A stretch of 41,680 nt of DNA, taken from positions 1 through 41,680 of IMG/VR virus record IMGVR_UViG_3300047557_002709, one strand, 5' to 3'. The position numbers and the translations under genes were made by a program. Origin of the DNA: a virus. The number at the start of each line of letters is the position of its first letter. Positions within the stretch are counted from its first letter, which is position 1. This document shows positions 22,549-33,675 of this stretch, piece by piece. The notes beneath the pieces were generated by a model. That model saw nothing but the letters and a program-made list of their open reading frames with translations, was not told the origin of the DNA and did not search any database.

Positions 22549-25349
22549 TACAGAATCATCATAAAACCTCTTTACTTGTTGCTTCAGAACTACCTGAATT
22601 TGTTAGGGATGACCCTAATTACCAAAACTTTGTTCTTTTTTTACAGGCTTATTATGAGTGGATGGAACAAAATGGTAAAGTTTCGGAAAGAACACAAAAT
22701 CTTCTTTCATATAAAGATATCGATACAACAACATCTGAATTTTTAGATTTTTATCTAAAAGAATTTCTACCATTTTTTCCACAAGAGACTCTTATAAGCA
22801 AACAACAAGCTGTAAAGTTTGCTAGAGAATTTTATCAATCTAAAGGAACAATATCTTCTTACAAGTTTCTTTTTAAGATATTATACAATTCTGAATTCGA
22901 TGTATTTTATACTAAAGATGCAGTTCTTAAAGCATCGGATGGTGTTTGGTATGTTGCGAAAAGTTTAAAGCTGGCAACAACAGATCCTAGATTTCTTGAA
23001 ATAAAAAACTATCGCGTGTTTGGTGAGGAAACCAAATCAATCGCAACAATCGAAACTTCTGTTTTGAACGGTACAAGAACAGATGTTTTTGTTTCAAATA
23101 TACAAAGATTATTTGAGTCAGGTGAATTTGTAAGAATTGTTGATAATAATAATCAGGATGTAATAATTGATGGTCAACCACTGAGAGCTAAACTGGTTGG
23201 TCAAATCAGCAACATTCGTATTAATCCGCGTAATAGAGGATTGTTGTATGAAGTTGGCGATCCAGTTGTTGTTTTTGGTGGTCTAGAAGCAAACACCGAT
23301 AAAGGTGCTTCAGCAATAGTTTCCAGTGTAACATCTGGTTCCATTGAACGTATCAACGTTTTAAATGGAGGATATGGTTTCAGAGAAGATCCAAATACAA
23401 CAATAGAAATAACAAATGCTCCAGGTGCTTCTGCAATTGTTGGTTCTATAGATCCAAGTTTATCTAGTATTGCAAATGTAGCTTTGATACCGATTGATAC
23501 AATTAGTTTAAAACGATTTATTCAAATAGGCGCAAACAATTATAATTTTTCAAATATTGCCGTATCAAATGCAAATACAACACTTGCAAATGCATTTTCT
23601 TTCACATCTTTTTCAACATATCCCATTTCATCAGTTTTTATCATAAATCGTGGTGGTGGAATTAATAAAACTCCCATCATTGATGCAACTTCGTTTTATG
23701 AAAATGACACATCCGGAGACAATGATTTGTCAAAACTTGGTATTTTGGCTCCAATTCAAATTGTAAATGGTGGTTCTGGATATCAAGCAAATGATATAAT
23801 AGTTTTTTCTGGTGGATCAGGTATAGGCGCAAGAGCCAATGTAACCTCTGTGAATGGAACAGGTTCAATAACAAGAATTGAGTATGTTCCGGATGAGTTT
23901 AGAAGATATCCCGTTGGTGGTTTTGGTTACAGAGTAAATGATCTACCAGCAGTAACCGTACAATCCGCAAACGTACAGGCTTCCAATGCTAGTATTTTTG
24001 TTCCAGGAATACTAGGTACCGGCGAATCTTTAGTTCCTATCGTGGATCGTGTTGGATCAGTAACAACAATACAGGTTGTCGATGCGGGTGAAGATTATGT
24101 TTCAACACCAAGTGTTTCTTTAAAAATACAAGATATTGTTGTTTCTAATGTTTATATTCAAAATCTTCCAATAAAAGGAGATGTAATATATCAGGGTGCA
24201 AATGTAAATGCAGCTTCTTATGCGGCAACCGTAAACTCAATTTCTCTTTTGCAGACAAACGCAGACCCAACACAGTCTCTTTGGAACTTGAGAGTATTTA
24301 ATTATAATTCCAAACCAAATACACAAATTAATTTAACAATTGATAAAAATATATTTTTATCGATGGCAAATACGCAATATGATTCAAACTATGATGTTAC
24401 CGGCGTTAGAACATATGGTGATGGAACGGCAAAAGCGAATGCTTCATTCTTGAATGGTTTATCTGTAAGTGAAGGTCAATATCTAAGCAGTAAAGGACAA
24501 CCAAGTTCTTTTAGTGTACTGCAAAGTGAAATTTACAATAACTATACTTATCAGGTAACAGTAGAAAAAGAAATAGCAAAATATCGTGATATGTTGATGA
24601 GTTTGATTCATCCAACTGGAATGAGAGTTGTTGGTCGTTACGCTATGAAAGCCAATGGTGATTTCTATTTCCATGGCCTCGAAGCTTTAGATCAAGGTTA
24701 TCCATTAAGGTACTATACCGGTTATACGGGTTCAACCGTTGTAATGCATTCAGATTTTTCAAACAAGAGTAACAATATAATTAAATTTGAGAATTTGATT
24801 GGTGCAAATATTGAAAGCTTTATTACTCCTGGTGAAACGCACATACAAATAAGTCCGACCAATGGACCAAATGTCACAGCGTTAATTACATCTATGGATT
24901 CGATTGCAAATACCGTTACAATTCAAAGTAATGTGTGGTTGACATTTGCAAATGTTGCGACAGTTGTGGCAAACTCTGGTTCTAATGTAATAAATATTTT
25001 AACTGTCACTGATGCATACGATATTGTTAACAATAAGAATTATAGCAATCCAAATTATCCAATCAAAGATATAGTGTTTGCTGGTGATACGATTAAAGTT
25101 GCGGCAAATACGCAAAGAACGGTAACTTTGGTTGATTATGCAAACAACAAAATTTATGTGAACACGAATTTTGGTGCGAATATCAATTCATATATGTCAG
25201 TTGCAAGAACTTTTGTTGCAAATACATCGTTGACCTCAGATCAAGTGTTCCTATTTGGTCCCGTAGGACAACAATATATACCAGAATTGATAACACAAGA
25301 TGGTTTAAGTATAACGACACAAGACGGAAGAATTCTTCTTTTAGGATAA
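22545..25349 (+). CDS. 7: Baseplate wedge protein, T4 gp7-like
   Basis: 934 residues (T4 gp7: 1032). The N-terminal part resembles the central gp7 domain: NFVLFLQAYYEWMEQNG, then AREFYQSKGTISSYKFLFKILYNSEFDV (T4: FYSTKGIEASYKFLFKVLYNEE). Several Gly-Gly-x-Gly-Tyr modules are found at about residues 235-305 and 405-450. VTVEKEIAKYRDMLMSLIHPTGMRVVGRY near residue 670-700 matches the HPVGF region of T4 gp7. The C-terminal 200 residues are Asn/Val/Thr-rich. It is an outer wedge component. Confidence 0.85.
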   Translation: MIQNHHKTSLLVASELPEFVRDDPNYQNFVLFLQAYYEWMEQNGKVSERTQNLLSYKDIDTTTSEFLDFYLKEFLPFFPQETLISKQQAVKFAREFYQSKGTISSYKFLFKILYNSEFDVFYTKDAVLKASDGVWYVAKSLKLATTDPRFLEIKNYRVFGEETKSIATIETSVLNGTRTDVFVSNIQRLFESGEFVRIVDNNNQDVIIDGQPLRAKLVGQISNIRINPRNRGLLYEVGDPVVVFGGLEANTDKGASAIVSSVTSGSIERINVLNGGYGFREDPNTTIEITNAPGASAIVGSIDPSLSSIANVALIPIDTISLKRFIQIGANNYNFSNIAVSNANTTLANAFSFTSFSTYPISSVFIINRGGGINKTPIIDATSFYENDTSGDNDLSKLGILAPIQIVNGGSGYQANDIIVFSGGSGIGARANVTSVNGTGSITRIEYVPDEFRRYPVGGFGYRVNDLPAVTVQSANVQASNASIFVPGILGTGESLVPIVDRVGSVTTIQVVDAGEDYVSTPSVSLKIQDIVVSNVYIQNLPIKGDVIYQGANVNAASYAATVNSISLLQTNADPTQSLWNLRVFNYNSKPNTQINLTIDKNIFLSMANTQYDSNYDVTGVRTYGDGTAKANASFLNGLSVSEGQYLSSKGQPSSFSVLQSEIYNNYTYQVTVEKEIAKYRDMLMSLIHPTGMRVVGRYAMKANGDFYFHGLEALDQGYPLRYYTGYTGSTVVMHSDFSNKSNNIIKFENLIGANIESFITPGETHIQISPTNGPNVTALITSMDSIANTVTIQSNVWLTFANVATVVANSGSNVINILTVTDAYDIVNNKNYSNPNYPIKDIVFAGDTIKVAANTQRTVTLVDYANNKIYVNTNFGANINSYMSVARTFVANTSLTSDQVFLFGPVGQQYIPELITQDGLSITTQDGRILLLG

Positions 25350-25352
25350 AAA

Positions 25353-27224
25353 ATGTCAACAGTAAAAATTACAGACTTATCGGAAATAGTTCCTTTAAAT
25401 GCAAACACCTCTAACACAGTTTTAGTTGGTGTTGATATTCAAAGTGATATCACAGGAAAGATTAGTGTTACTACATTGGCCGCAGGCATGTTTGCAAACA
25501 ATGCATTGAATGTTGGTAACAATGCTGTTGTATTTCCTGGTGTTATTGGTCAATTTGCTTCAAACAACGAAAACTATTTGCAAGTAAATCTTCAAAACTT
25601 CAATCAAAATGGTTCTGGAGATTATGTGGTTACTGCTGACATAGGCACAGACACAACACATTACATTGATTTGGGATTACACAACTCAAATGCCTCCGAT
25701 GGAACAATATTGAATTTAGATGGTTATTTGTTTGTTCAAGGTAATACTGGCCAAGCTGGCGGCAATCTAATTATTGGAACCGCAACAACAAATAGAGATA
25801 TTCTTTTTGTTCACGGCGGATTAGAAACATCAAATGTAATAGGCAAAGTTAATGCCAGTGGTTTGTTGTTATCTAGTGGCAAATCAATTTACTTTGGTGA
25901 TGGTACAGTCCAGACAACTTCTTTTGGTGCTGCTGCAACATATGCAAATGGCGCTTTCATACAAGCCAACGCTGCGTTCCTAAGGGCTAATACACCAGAT
26001 GCTATAGCAAACTCAGCAGCATTATATGCTAATGGTGCTTTTGCAAAGGCAAATGCAGCACTCGCAAATACAACAGGAACTTTTAATGGTGATTTGAATG
26101 TAGCCGGAACAATGAATGTCAACAACATTTTGGTAATTGAAACATCACCTCCGGCTGCAAGTCCTTCCATAACTACAATTTCAACTCAAAATTCTAATTT
26201 ATTACTTAGAGTTGCAAGCAATAATTGGACATATATTTCGAATGGCGCTTTAAAATTTCCGGACAATACACTTCAAACAACAGCATTTACTGGCTCTGCA
26301 ATTGATCAAACAGCTAGAAATAAGGCAAATTCTGCATTAGCAAATACATCAGGAACCTTTGATGGTAACCTATCAATAACAGGCAATTTAAACTTATTAA
26401 ATGGATCATTATCTTCTGCTGGAAATATGTCTGTCAACGGAACCATAGTTCTTGCAAACAGCAATTTTTCAGCAACAGAATCCGCAATAACAATCAAAGC
26501 AACTGCAAACGTAGCTACACCATCAAATGATGGTTACATGTTGCACATTTCCGGCAAACAAAACGTTGCTTCACGAATCGTATTTGATTCATATAGTGTG
26601 ACCGGCAATGCATATGCTGTTGTTGCTGGTAGAACAGCAAGAGGTACAGTTGATGCACCATTAGCCGCAGCAAATGGTGATATACTGATGAGAATTAGTG
26701 GTAATGGCCATGGCGGAGCGAATGCAGGATTTACACAGTTTGGTGTAGCTAGAATTGATATAGTTGCAACAGAAAACTATTCATCTACGAATAGGGGATC
26801 GCAGATTCAGTTCTGGAATTGTCCAGTAGGATCAAATACATTACAAAGAATTGCATCATTCAATGGTGATTCCGTATCTTTTACTGGCGTTCTTGAACCA
26901 CAAAAAGGATTTGTTTACACACCAAGAAACTTAGGCGCTCAAACAGCAATCACTATTGACTTTGCAAATGATTCGATGATCAGAGCAACATACAGTTCAA
27001 CACTCACAATGTCTTTTACGAACTATACATATGGTAAAATCGTTGAAGTATGGTTAACAAACACCGCAGGTACAGGTCAAACAATTAACCTTGGTGTCTT
27101 GGCAAATAACTCTACAACAGGTTCTGCAACACTATCTGTTGCATCAAATAGATCGGCAAAGTTACAGTACTTCAGTATTGATGGTGACTTGGCAAATACT
27201 TTCTGTGCAATAACTTACGCTTAA
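25353..27224 (+). CDS. Fibre-like virion protein with heptad ANxAF repeats
   Basis: 623 residues. The N-terminus (STVKITDLSEIVPLNANTSNT) is of a type common in aquatic T4-like tail proteins. Residues about 197-238 hold six 7-residue repeats (YANGAFI, QANAAFL, RANTPDA, IANSAAL, YANGAFA, KANAALA). A second, weaker copy is near residues 325-335. The C-terminal part has a chaperone-free fibre-like beta pattern. Probably a tail fibre or whisker-type component between gp7 and gp8; no enzymatic motif is visible. Confidence 0.78.
   Translation: MSTVKITDLSEIVPLNANTSNTVLVGVDIQSDITGKISVTTLAAGMFANNALNVGNNAVVFPGVIGQFASNNENYLQVNLQNFNQNGSGDYVVTADIGTDTTHYIDLGLHNSNASDGTILNLDGYLFVQGNTGQAGGNLIIGTATTNRDILFVHGGLETSNVIGKVNASGLLLSSGKSIYFGDGTVQTTSFGAAATYANGAFIQANAAFLRANTPDAIANSAALYANGAFAKANAALANTTGTFNGDLNVAGTMNVNNILVIETSPPAASPSITTISTQNSNLLLRVASNNWTYISNGALKFPDNTLQTTAFTGSAIDQTARNKANSALANTSGTFDGNLSITGNLNLLNGSLSSAGNMSVNGTIVLANSNFSATESAITIKATANVATPSNDGYMLHISGKQNVASRIVFDSYSVTGNAYAVVAGRTARGTVDAPLAAANGDILMRISGNGHGGANAGFTQFGVARIDIVATENYSSTNRGSQIQFWNCPVGSNTLQRIASFNGDSVSFTGVLEPQKGFVYTPRNLGAQTAITIDFANDSMIRATYSSTLTMSFTNYTYGKIVEVWLTNTAGTGQTINLGVLANNSTTGSATLSVASNRSAKLQYFSIDGDLANTFCAITYA
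25941..26066 (+). repeat. Six 21-bp coding repeats (heptad ANxAF)
   Basis: Six consecutive 7-residue units in the 623-residue tail protein. Their nucleotide sequence is close to units of the much longer array at 37698-38369; for example, the string that encodes AAFLRANTP is almost the same in both places. This suggests duplication or gene conversion between the two fibre genes. Confidence 0.85.
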
Positions 27225-27230
27225 TAAATA
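27223..27230 (+). promoter_or_regulatory. Possible late promoter (AATAAATA) before gp8
   Basis: A one-mismatch version of the late octamer overlapping the stop region of the upstream gene and ending 4 bases before the gp8 ATG (27235). The spacing resembles the gp25 site. The AT-rich setting means chance cannot be excluded. Confidence 0.35.
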
Positions 27231-27234
27231 AATC

Positions 27235-28605
27235 ATGGCAAATAGAAATATACTTACCACACAAGCAAAGACAGTTCAAGCGGAGAGAGTATATTATTCT
27301 CCGACTGCCGTTCTGCCCTCTAGTCCAACCATACCATTGGAATCAACTTACTGTTTCTTATCAAAAGCCGAACCATGGCCAGATAATGAAAATCCTCCTG
27401 TTCCTGGCACAAGTGTTAAAGATTTAAAACAAGTTTTTAAGAATATTTTTGCTGTTAAAAAAGTTACCAGCGGAGATATTTCTCCTGTCGTTGAGAGAAT
27501 TGATTGGACTGCCGGTGTGACGTATGATTATTATCGTGATGACATTGACATGTTGGAATTAAATGAAAATGGCAATTTAATTAAACAATTCTATGTAAAA
27601 AACAAGTACGATCAAGTTTTTAAATGCTTGTGGAATAATAATGATTCAGTAGCTGTTGATGAACCTTTCTTTGAACCTGGTTCGTATGGCACAAACGGTA
27701 TTTTTACTGGTTCAAACGATGGTTATAAGTGGAAATACATTTATACAATTGATCTTGGACTCAAAGTTAAATTCATGGATGACACATGGATGCCAGTTTC
27801 TGTGGGTTCAAACACACCAAATCCACTCATAAGTTCAGCTGGTTCTGGAAGTATTGATGTAATTAATCTTTTTAATGGTGGTTCCGGATATGATACAACT
27901 AACGCAATCATAACGGTTGCTATCACAGGTGATGGTTCCGGCGCAGCTGCTGTTGCAACAGCCAGCAATGGTGCGATTACAGGAATAACTGTAACTTCCA
28001 GTGGTTCAAATTATACATTTGCAAATGTTGCAATCACATCAGCTTTAGGGTCAGGTGCAATTGCATATGCAAATACTTCACCGGTGGGTGGCCACGGTTT
28101 CGATCCTATTTCTGAATTGGGTTGTGCTCATGTGATGATCACCTCAGAATTTAACGGAACAGAAAATAATACGATTCCTGTAGACGTAGATTTTCATCAG
28201 GTCGGTATCATTGTAAATCCAACAGCCAAAGGATTAAGCCCAAAGCCAGCTAATGGAATAATCTATCGTACAACAACTGATATGATAGTTGCACCTGGTT
28301 TTGGTGTATATCAGGAAGATGAGATTGTTTATCAAGGTGACAATTTACAATCGTCTACTTTTTATGCAAGAGTGTTGTCTTTTAATACATCAACAAATGT
28401 CCTTTACTTGATAAATACAGTTGGAACTCCAACACTCAGCGCTCCATTAATTGGAAATACATCATCTGTTGTGAGAACTTTACTTTCGTCAACAACTCCT
28501 GTGTTTACATTGCTTTCTGGTCATATAATCTTTATAGAAAACAGAACAGGTGTTGAAAGAAGTTCTGATGGTATTGAACAATTTAGATTTGTACTAGGAT
28601 TTTAA
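27235..28605 (+). CDS. 8: Baseplate wedge protein, T4 gp8-like
   Basis: 456 residues (T4: 334). Characteristic of gp8: VYYSPTAVLPSS, LKQVFKNIFAVKKVT, VVERIDWTAGVTYDYYRDD, VKNKYDQVFKCLWNNN, then SNDGYKWKYIYTID. The extra length is mainly a Gly-rich module (about residues 203-275, VINLFNGGSGYDTTN... and ITGITVTSSGSNYTF) of the same kind as in gp6 and gp7. gp8 is a dimer in the outer wedge. Confidence 0.93.
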   Translation: MANRNILTTQAKTVQAERVYYSPTAVLPSSPTIPLESTYCFLSKAEPWPDNENPPVPGTSVKDLKQVFKNIFAVKKVTSGDISPVVERIDWTAGVTYDYYRDDIDMLELNENGNLIKQFYVKNKYDQVFKCLWNNNDSVAVDEPFFEPGSYGTNGIFTGSNDGYKWKYIYTIDLGLKVKFMDDTWMPVSVGSNTPNPLISSAGSGSIDVINLFNGGSGYDTTNAIITVAITGDGSGAAAVATASNGAITGITVTSSGSNYTFANVAITSALGSGAIAYANTSPVGGHGFDPISELGCAHVMITSEFNGTENNTIPVDVDFHQVGIIVNPTAKGLSPKPANGIIYRTTTDMIVAPGFGVYQEDEIVYQGDNLQSSTFYARVLSFNTSTNVLYLINTVGTPTLSAPLIGNTSSVVRTLLSSTTPVFTLLSGHIIFIENRTGVERSSDGIEQFRFVLGF

Positions 28606-28614
28606 AGGATAAAA

Positions 28615-31600
28615 ATGTCTCTGAATTTTAACGTAGAACCGTACTATGATGATTTTGACCAAAGTAAAAACTTTCATCGTATTTTGTTTAAACCTGGTTT
28701 TGCCGTACAGGCCAGAGAACTAACACAGGCTCAAACAATTTTACAAAGTCAAATATCTAAATTTGCTGACAATATCTTTACACAAAATACACCAGTTACT
28801 GGTGGTAAAGTAACAACAAATTTAAATTGTTATTATCTAAAATTAAATAGACAATATAATAATCTAGATATTGATGTTGATAACTTTTTAAATAAAGTAA
28901 TTCAAGATAGTACCGGAACTATTTTAGCCAAAGTTGTGAAAACTGTTGTTGCTACTGGTACTGAAGAAGAAGCCGGTGATCCACCAACGTTAATTGTTAC
29001 ATATCTTTCCGGATCACGATTTACTGAAAGTATGAATGTTTTTCCTGCCGATGGATCAAATTTTGCAGCAACGATAGTTGCTACGAACGGAACAGGATTA
29101 TCTTCTGTTGCTTCTATTTCTGAGGGTGTTTTTTACATCGTAAATGGTTATTCTCAATCTTACACACAAAACGAAGACGGAACATTCTCTAATTATTCTA
29201 TTGGTAATTTTGTTTCTGTTCAGCCACAAACAATTGTCTTGGACAAATACAGTGACACTCCTTCATATCGTATCGGCTTGTCAATTGATGAGACAATCGT
29301 TGATTATATCAATGATTCTTCACTATTGGATCCAGCTGTAGGTTCATCAAATAATCAAGCCCCAGGTGCAGATCGTTATAAAATTTCTTTGACACTAACA
29401 ACATTACCATTATCATTAGGAAATGATGATCAATTTGTGGAATTGGTTCGTATAGATGAGGGTAATATAGTTAAGCAAGTTGACAATACTGTTTATTCTG
29501 TAATTGATGACTATTTTGCAAAACGCACACACGAAACAAATGGTGATTATATCGTTAATGATTTTAAAATTACACCATCCGCAAACACAATTAATGCAAA
29601 CACATATATTTTATCTGTAGGACCTGGTGTTGCATATGTGCAAGGTTATCGTGCAGAAAATCAATCTACAATTAAGATAGATTCAAACAGATCAAGACAA
29701 ACAGAATCTGTAAATAACAATGGCAATTTTATTGATTATGGAAATTATTTGTATATTGATAATTTAAAAGGTCGAAATGGCAATTTCTTTGATATTACAA
29801 CCGGAGATACTGTAGATTTTCATACAGTTGGTCCAGAAAATATTAACAGGTCAAATACAACTTCATATAATGCGACACTTGCTGGATCTGGTTTTATTCG
29901 TAACCTATCTTATGTTCAATCTTCAAATACAGCAAACTCACAAACGTATGTGTATAAAGCACATTTGTTTGATATTTCCAACAAAGTTTTAAGTGGTACA
30001 ATTTCATCAGCAACAAGCACAACAATTACATTTAATACATCCGGAGGCAATTTTTCTAATATTGCAAATGCATATATCGGATGTACGTTAACTATTAATT
30101 CTGGTGTAGATTCTGGTGATACAAAACAAATTATTTCATATGATGGATCAACACGCACTGCGGTAGTTGATTCTCCATTTATTGTTACTCCTAATGCAAG
30201 TGACTCATTCTCTATAAGATTTGCAGTCAAAGATTTTGAATGTATGGTTCAACCAGTGCCGGACACACCATACTTGTTAGATGCTAGTGCGAGTATGAGT
30301 TCTATTGGTAAAACAAACAATGTGCCATCTGGTTTTACACAGTTGTACAATACAAACAACACACAATTAATATTTCCATTAGGAAATCCTTATGTTGCGA
30401 CTGTGACAGACTCATCGTATGTAACAACACAACAATTTAGAGCTCAATCTTTTGGTTCTTATTCCACCGGTTCACGCCGTTATTTGCAATTAGATGTTTC
30501 AGCAACTGGTACATTTGATTTTATAAGAACAGGAGCAACAGAAAGTTCCGATGCAATTAAGCAAAATTGGGTTGTAGTTGTTACAGATAGATTGACAAAT
30601 ACAACGATTCAAAATGGAGATATTATTGACTTCACAGCAGCAGGAAGAAGCATTGCTGTAGATTCAAATAAAAATGGCGTATATCTAACTGCACTAGATT
30701 TGAATCCTTTTATTGCAACAATTTTTGTTCGTTTGAACGTTACAAACGGAAATGATACCAATCTAGTTTTAAAAACCAAAACTTTGATTGAAGCAAACAC
30801 ACAAATCGCTAGCAGTGCCGGTCCAGATGGAATCATCAGTAACACATACATTGATTTAACAAATGCACAATTATGGATTCCAGAAGAAGGTGTCGTGAAC
30901 TATGGCGTCAATCAAAGCATGTATGTATCTGATGTGACACGAATTGTTAAAATTATTGATACGGGTGGTCTTGCACCAAATGTATCTTTGCTAACAACTG
31001 GTTCAGATGTTACTAATTATTACAATTTCAATAATGGTCAAACTGATAATTATTATGGACACTCTTATATCTCATTAAGACCAGGCAGACCAAAACCAAA
31101 GTCACTATGGATTTTGTTTGATTACTATGAGCACTCAGGTGGTGATGGTTATTTTTCCGCACAATCATATAATAGTGTAGATTTTACCGAAAGACCAACA
31201 TATTTTTCAACCAATCGTATCAATTACGAATTAAAAGATTGTTTGGATTTTAGACCAGCTGTTAAAAATGCACAACCCAATTTTACTTTTAGGTATAAAA
31301 TTACACCAACATCAACAAATAGTTCTGGATTATTTTTACCAGCAGACCTAAGTTCTTTTGTTTCGGATTATAGTTATTATCTTGGTCGTAAAGACGTATT
31401 GATTATTGGTAAAGATAAAACAATCAAACTTATTGAGGGTAAACCTGCTGTTAATCCAGTTTTACCTGTTGTACCTGAAGGTTCATTGGTATTGGCCAAT
31501 ATTTCTTTGGATCCATATACTGCGTATGTACCTGGCCAGGTAGCAGGAAAAGCCTCAAACGTAAACATTCAACCAGTATTACACAAGCGTTGGGCATTTA

Positions 31601-33672
31601 GTGATATTTCAGATTTACAAACTCGCGTTAATAATTTGGAATATTATGCTTCACTAAACTTGTTGGAACAAAAAGCATCCAGTTTACAAATTACTGATGC
31701 AAATGGATTGAACAGATTTAAAAATGGTATATTAGTGGATGATTTCTCAACATATTCTGTTGGATCCACATTCAATCCTGATTTTTCAGCAGCTATCAAT
31801 ACAAGATTGCAGTATCTATCACCAGCGTTATTGGTGAAGAATTATCCTCTACAGAATCAACAAACACTTAATACAAATAGCTTGGCAAGATTCTCAGATG
31901 CAACATTGGCTGGTTTGAGTTATGTTCCTGCACAAAATGGTGGACAATCACCATCTTACATGTTGAAATATACAGAAACAGAACTTGCGGCACAACCACT
32001 TGCAAGTAGATCAATGAGTGTTAATCCTTTTGCTACACCAAGTTCTGTTGGTGTGGTTGAATTAACTCCACCAATTGATAACTGGGTGGATAATACTGAG
32101 CTGCCTGAATTGTTGTTTGTCGATCCTAATTTGAAAACATATTTGCCATCATCGACACTCAATTTATTGGAAGGAAATCCAACATTAGCTGTTGCTGACT
32201 GGCAAACAGTTCCAGGAACAACAGTAACAACATCATATACTGAAAGTGGAGATGATGGTTACGGTGGGTTCTTCACGGGTGATACGGTCACCACAACAAC
32301 CGCAACAAAACAAAACATCTACACTTACGGTTATTGGTCACAGTCATATAATCAAACCTCAAGTTACATCACAAATGTGAGTATTTTACCATACATTCGT
32401 GGCCAATATATTATGTTCCAGGCTAAAGGAATGTTGTTCAACACAACAGTCAATGCGTTCTTTGATGAGAAACGTGTAACTCGTTTGATTAGAAAACCAA
32501 ATATTATTGAATTGACTGGTGTAACTGGAGCATTCAAAGCTGGTGATATCATTGGTTATGTTTCCAGTTCCGTTTTTTACAAAACCGGTTTTGTAATTGA
32601 TGTATACAAATATGCAAATGGCAATGTTAGATTGTATGTTGTACAAGATTTAGATACAACATCATATGGAGCAATTGTTGTCAATGCCACCTTCAATACA
32701 TCTGGTGTGTATCAAGGAAGCACCGCATCAGGAACCAGATCATCAACAGTACACTATTCAGGTAAAACTGTTGCTGTTGGAACAAACACCAACACAATTA
32801 ACTTGTCTTCTTCGTTGGCTTCAACAACAGATATTTACACAGGCATGGATTTGTGGATTGTTGCGGGTTCAGCAACAGGTATTTCTTCTATACCAAATGG
32901 TTCTAAGGCAACAATTTCTGCATACAACACCACGACAAAAGTTGCCACATTAGATAGAAACATTTCTTATTCTGTTGGTGATACCTACTCTATTGGACCA
33001 TTAACTACAAATGAAATAGGTAATATTTCTGGCATATTCTGTTTGCCGGGTGGTTATTTCCATACAGGCGAACGTTTATTCCGATTGGATAATCGTATTG
33101 TTACACAAGGCGCAAGCGATTTCTTCTATAATAATGGATCAGAAACAACTTATGCTGAAGCTAAATTCAGAGCACAAGGTTTAGCTACCAAGTCACAAGA
33201 TGTAAATTATTCTGCCTCTATTTCTTCTGCAAAAAATACACAAACAACAATCAACACACAAACAGGAGTTATCATTAAACAAACCAGAACTTCTCCTCCA
33301 AGTGGTGGTGGTGGTTGTTGTGTGATGGCGACTGCGTTGAACAGCAAAGGTATATGGTCTGATAAACAAAAGAACACTTTGATTGAATGGTGTGAAAAAT
33401 ATCTACACAATAAGTCATTGGGTGAATGTTTCCGCCGTGGTTATCAAGTGATTGGTTCTAAATTATTGGTACCTGCACTTCGTAGTGATAATAAACTATT
33501 TGAAAAATATGCAACTTGGTCTTGGAACAATGGTACACAGATGGTAATGGGTAAGAAATTTAATCCATTATCAATACCAAACTCAATGTTCTGGATCACA
33601 GCATTTATGGCAGTTGGTGCTGTCGTGACCACAAATTATGCTAAGAAATGTTGGAAAAAATTGTATGAGTAA
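28615..33672 (+). CDS. Giant DUF4815-type tail structural protein with C-terminal CFI-box-like domain
   Basis: 1685 residues. The N-terminus SLNFNVEPYYDDFDQSKNFH, then ILFKPGFAVQARELTQAQTILQ, is the DUF4815 signature seen in T4-like aquatic phages. Beta-rich modules follow to about residue 1560. Then comes a linker of four glycines (1564-1567), and a Cys-Cys-Val-Met-Ala-Thr-Ala box (1568-1574) like the CFI-box (CFIATA) C-terminal domains, with a helix that includes EWCEKYL and LGECFRRGY, and a hydrophobic segment near the end (MFWITAFMAVGAVV). In related phages a DPxAQTF region normally continues this protein; here it is a separate gene at 34106. Likely part of the tail fibre attachment or baseplate periphery. 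Confidence 0.85.
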   Translation: MSLNFNVEPYYDDFDQSKNFHRILFKPGFAVQARELTQAQTILQSQISKFADNIFTQNTPVTGGKVTTNLNCYYLKLNRQYNNLDIDVDNFLNKVIQDSTGTILAKVVKTVVATGTEEEAGDPPTLIVTYLSGSRFTESMNVFPADGSNFAATIVATNGTGLSSVASISEGVFYIVNGYSQSYTQNEDGTFSNYSIGNFVSVQPQTIVLDKYSDTPSYRIGLSIDETIVDYINDSSLLDPAVGSSNNQAPGADRYKISLTLTTLPLSLGNDDQFVELVRIDEGNIVKQVDNTVYSVIDDYFAKRTHETNGDYIVNDFKITPSANTINANTYILSVGPGVAYVQGYRAENQSTIKIDSNRSRQTESVNNNGNFIDYGNYLYIDNLKGRNGNFFDITTGDTVDFHTVGPENINRSNTTSYNATLAGSGFIRNLSYVQSSNTANSQTYVYKAHLFDISNKVLSGTISSATSTTITFNTSGGNFSNIANAYIGCTLTINSGVDSGDTKQIISYDGSTRTAVVDSPFIVTPNASDSFSIRFAVKDFECMVQPVPDTPYLLDASASMSSIGKTNNVPSGFTQLYNTNNTQLIFPLGNPYVATVTDSSYVTTQQFRAQSFGSYSTGSRRYLQLDVSATGTFDFIRTGATESSDAIKQNWVVVVTDRLTNTTIQNGDIIDFTAAGRSIAVDSNKNGVYLTALDLNPFIATIFVRLNVTNGNDTNLVLKTKTLIEANTQIASSAGPDGIISNTYIDLTNAQLWIPEEGVVNYGVNQSMYVSDVTRIVKIIDTGGLAPNVSLLTTGSDVTNYYNFNNGQTDNYYGHSYISLRPGRPKPKSLWILFDYYEHSGGDGYFSAQSYNSVDFTERPTYFSTNRINYELKDCLDFRPAVKNAQPNFTFRYKITPTSTNSSGLFLPADLSSFVSDYSYYLGRKDVLIIGKDKTIKLIEGKPAVNPVLPVVPEGSLVLANISLDPYTAYVPGQVAGKASNVNIQPVLHKRWAFSDISDLQTRVNNLEYYASLNLLEQKASSLQITDANGLNRFKNGILVDDFSTYSVGSTFNPDFSAAINTRLQYLSPALLVKNYPLQNQQTLNTNSLARFSDATLAGLSYVPAQNGGQSPSYMLKYTETELAAQPLASRSMSVNPFATPSSVGVVELTPPIDNWVDNTELPELLFVDPNLKTYLPSSTLNLLEGNPTLAVADWQTVPGTTVTTSYTESGDDGYGGFFTGDTVTTTTATKQNIYTYGYWSQSYNQTSSYITNVSILPYIRGQYIMFQAKGMLFNTTVNAFFDEKRVTRLIRKPNIIELTGVTGAFKAGDIIGYVSSSVFYKTGFVIDVYKYANGNVRLYVVQDLDTTSYGAIVVNATFNTSGVYQGSTASGTRSSTVHYSGKTVAVGTNTNTINLSSSLASTTDIYTGMDLWIVAGSATGISSIPNGSKATISAYNTTTKVATLDRNISYSVGDTYSIGPLTTNEIGNISGIFCLPGGYFHTGERLFRLDNRIVTQGASDFFYNNGSETTYAEAKFRAQGLATKSQDVNYSASISSAKNTQTTINTQTGVIIKQTRTSPPSGGGGCCVMATALNSKGIWSDKQKNTLIEWCEKYLHNKSLGECFRRGYQVIGSKLLVPALRSDNKLFEKYATWSWNNGTQMVMGKKFNPLSIPNSMFWITAFMAVGAVVTTNYAKKCWKKLYE

Positions 33673-33675
33673 ATT

